DNA of 64,000 nucleotides, from assembly GCF_015767265.1 (NCBI RefSeq), contig NZ_JADPIB010000005.1:62001-126000 (forward strand). Direction: 5' to 3'. The stretch's first letter is position 1. Every line of letters begins with the position of its first letter. The translations under genes were made by a program, and so were the position numbers. The DNA is from Aureivirga marina. GTDB lineage: Bacteria; Bacteroidota; Bacteroidia; Flavobacteriales; Flavobacteriaceae. A model generated the notes under the pieces. The model searched no databases. It was not told where the DNA came from and worked only from the letters and a program-made list of their open reading frames with translations. Shown in pieces: positions 63,301 through 64,000 of the stretch.

Positions 63301-63359
63301 TGTGAGAATGCCATAAAATTAACCAATAAGGCTAAAATTAAAACGTACTTTTTTTTCAT
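60324..63359 (-). CDS. Leucine-rich-repeat T9SS surface protein
   Basis: A 1011-residue exported protein. Signal peptide 1-20, a small domain with DTDGDGMADATADTDLSGD (Ca-binding-like Asp-rich), then about 20 leucine-rich repeats of 20-22 residues (about 65-520; LDLSSNPALISLGVSENN is a clear unit), a beta-sandwich region (about 560-700), a domain starting SFDPNDK (about 790-900, of the type seen in many Bacteroidota surface proteins) and a T9SS type A sorting domain (IAVYPNPASNVIHI, VSIFNVLGNEVY, TSGVYFIKV). LRRs point to protein binding, for example in adhesion; ligand unknown. Own terminator; no clear promoter box. Confidence 0.93.
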   Translation of the reverse strand: MKKKYVLILALLVNFMAFSQITFTDANFENALVNEICVDTDGDGMADATADTDLSGDISTAEAQAITWLEIVNQDITNIDEIDEFTNLEYLNLSDNDIPAADFSSNTTLTNLRLSSNKFANIDLSALVNLEYLYVGFNQLTDITLGNFTELKTLSLPNNSLSTIDLSDFDNLLKLDISQNELTTITLTNLVDLQELSLFGNALTTITLTNNNALNRLNLKENQLASVNLANLTGLVELDLSSNQLVNVNLATNTALNKLSINDNQLTNVTVTGLAVLEELYLSSNQISTINLSSNPDLKNLGLANNNLNTLDLSSNPALISLGVSENNLAVLDLSSNPVVETIYADENNLTNINVTNCTVLERLYAKDNQLAAIDLSNNTALEILNLRDNFFVATSVLDLTNNINLEYLNLQGNNFTNLDLTQNVALEELILRGNAFTTIDLSANINLKFANLKSNDLTDIDLTNNINLQMLDIAFNELLALDVSANTQLSSLFMNDNDNLTTLFIKNGIQVDFGDDADGLEDLSLIYVCADEANLTYYEGLVLSQGYTDCSVNDFCSYDPLSSTYKLQGNVSYDFGADGCDATDTPAEFLKFEITNGTDTFYLLANQLGNYNIPLEAGTYTITPIVPNTTYFEVTPTDATVTFPNAIGDEITENFCITPLGDFDDFEVTIVPLTVARPGARAKYKIIYKNQGTTSFTGDLNFTYQSNLMTYDTADTAPDSNTGGVIQWNLVDFAPFSTGEITVEFILNTPTDATNPVNQGDILNYTADMVDGTSANVATFTLAHEVQNSFDPNDKRCLEGKNIGIEQIGDYLTYMIRFENTGNAHALNIVVEDVIDVSKFDISTLRTIDASHTCQTFIEGNLVKFVFDDILLHWEDDKNDGYVVFKIKTLDTLQISDVIENTAEIYFDYNEAIVTNTAQTTIGTLGVDNLDLDTSIAVYPNPASNVIHISADNNLKEVSIFNVLGNEVYRNSIENSTLKQSVSLENLTSGVYFIKVKSVKGNFLDKLIIR

Positions 63360-63637
63360 AATAGATATATTTAATAAATGTTTTCTGTTTTTTACTCTTC
63401 TATTTTTTGAAAATCAGAATTTAAAAAAATAAAAGAGGATTCTATAAATTATCACTTAAATATAAATCCGTTGTTCATTGTTTTCACAATAATTACATGA
63501 TAATTTTATAACCATAAAACTACAAATAAAATACTTTTTTTTTACATTAAGAATAAAAAATTATCTAAATAATTTGATATCTAGATAAAAAAAATGAAGA
63601 TTTTGAATAAAAGCAATTTTTATTAGGAATATTTAAA

Positions 63638-63964
63638 TTAAAAAGCTCCCCAAAAAGTATAAAGTAAGCTCACAACACAAAGTCCAAAGATAGAATATTT
63701 TAATGTTGCCAAGTATTTATTGTGAATTGGTCTTGCTTGTGTCAATAGCACAATTGCTGCAAAAGACAAGAAAACAGATAACATTGTGATAGTATCTAAA
63801 GAAGTAAATCTATTCAAAAACATCGAATGATAAGAAGTAATTTTCTCTTCTAAACTGTTAGAATCATGAAAATATCTAATAATAACCCACGATGTCAAAG
63901 CGTAAATCGGAAAAATTGCCACTGCAATTGCAATTTTGAATTTTAAAAGGATATTTTTACTCAT
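63638..63964 (-). CDS. Small multi-pass membrane protein
   Basis: A 108-residue protein (start MSKNIL at 63964; the ATG at 63988 gives an unlikely N-terminus). Three helices: about 9-29 (IAIAVAIFPIYALTSWVII), 54-73 (TITMLSVFLSFAAIVLLTQA) and 85-105 (YSIFGLCVVSLLYTFWGA). A short soluble loop (FHDSNSLEEKITSYHS) lies between helices 1 and 2. No motif recognised. It ends before a 280-base AT-rich gap that contains no gene. Confidence 0.65.
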   Translation of the reverse strand: MSKNILLKFKIAIAVAIFPIYALTSWVIIRYFHDSNSLEEKITSYHSMFLNRFTSLDTITMLSVFLSFAAIVLLTQARPIHNKYLATLKYSIFGLCVVSLLYTFWGAF

Positions 63965-64000
63965 AACATAATATTTTATGTAATTCATTCATCATAAATC

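Overview
The window comes from a very AT-rich member of the Bacteroidota, most likely the family Flavobacteriaceae. Evidence seen in the sequence: at least six proteins with type IX secretion (T9SS) C-terminal sorting domains; many lipoproteins with an S-C lipobox followed by acidic or Asn residues; start codons without Shine-Dalgarno sequences; and repeated -7 boxes of the Bacteroidota form TAnnTTTG. No rRNA, tRNA, CRISPR array, transposase or phage gene was found, so this is ordinary chromosome carrying several lineage-specific surface and accessory genes.

Layout. 1-2.7 kb: 5' part of a giant LamG-type surface protein that runs off the left edge. 2.8-11 kb: beta-propeller lipoprotein, MeaB GTPase, small lipoprotein, UvrB, a candidate HEPN RNase, and a T9SS protein with YD-like repeats. 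11-18 kb: amidohydrolase fused to a SnoaL-like domain, ferritin, a TetR-carbonic anhydrase operon with a clear operator, an EamA exporter and a WYL regulator. 18-31 kb: three tandem paralogous Cys-containing lipoproteins, lipoamide dehydrogenase, secreted endonuclease I, a second giant surface protein related to the one at the left edge, and prolyl oligopeptidase. 31-35 kb: rpsU with a long structured leader that lacks a Shine-Dalgarno, a 21-bp tandem repeat, a lipoprotein, and a two-gene unit pairing a membrane protein with a ComEC-type metallo-beta-lactamase protein. 34.8-41 kb: a MarR-controlled RND/HlyD/TolC efflux operon with a palindromic operator. 41-45.5 kb: UbiA-like membrane protein, minimal M50-like protease, Crp/Fnr regulator and LpxD. 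45.5-52.2 kb: two related repeat adhesin-like proteins, the larger with about 30 copies of a 29-residue (87-bp) repeat behind a YadA-like head. 52-60 kb: polytopic membrane protein with a TPR-like tail, and an operon of three SurA/parvulin-type proteins plus a MoxR ATPase. 60-64 kb: DUF493 protein, leucine-rich-repeat T9SS protein, small membrane protein.

How the parts fit together. Much of the window serves the cell envelope: surface proteins exported by T9SS, periplasmic chaperones that would help fold outer-membrane and secreted proteins, LpxD for lipid A, and tripartite efflux. The best places to look for something new are the repeat adhesins (YadA-like architecture on a T9SS exit signal), the membrane protein plus ComEC-type MBL pair with the repeats nearby, the solitary HEPN-like gene, and the rpsU leader. 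All functional statements rest on motif recognition by eye; no database search was run.
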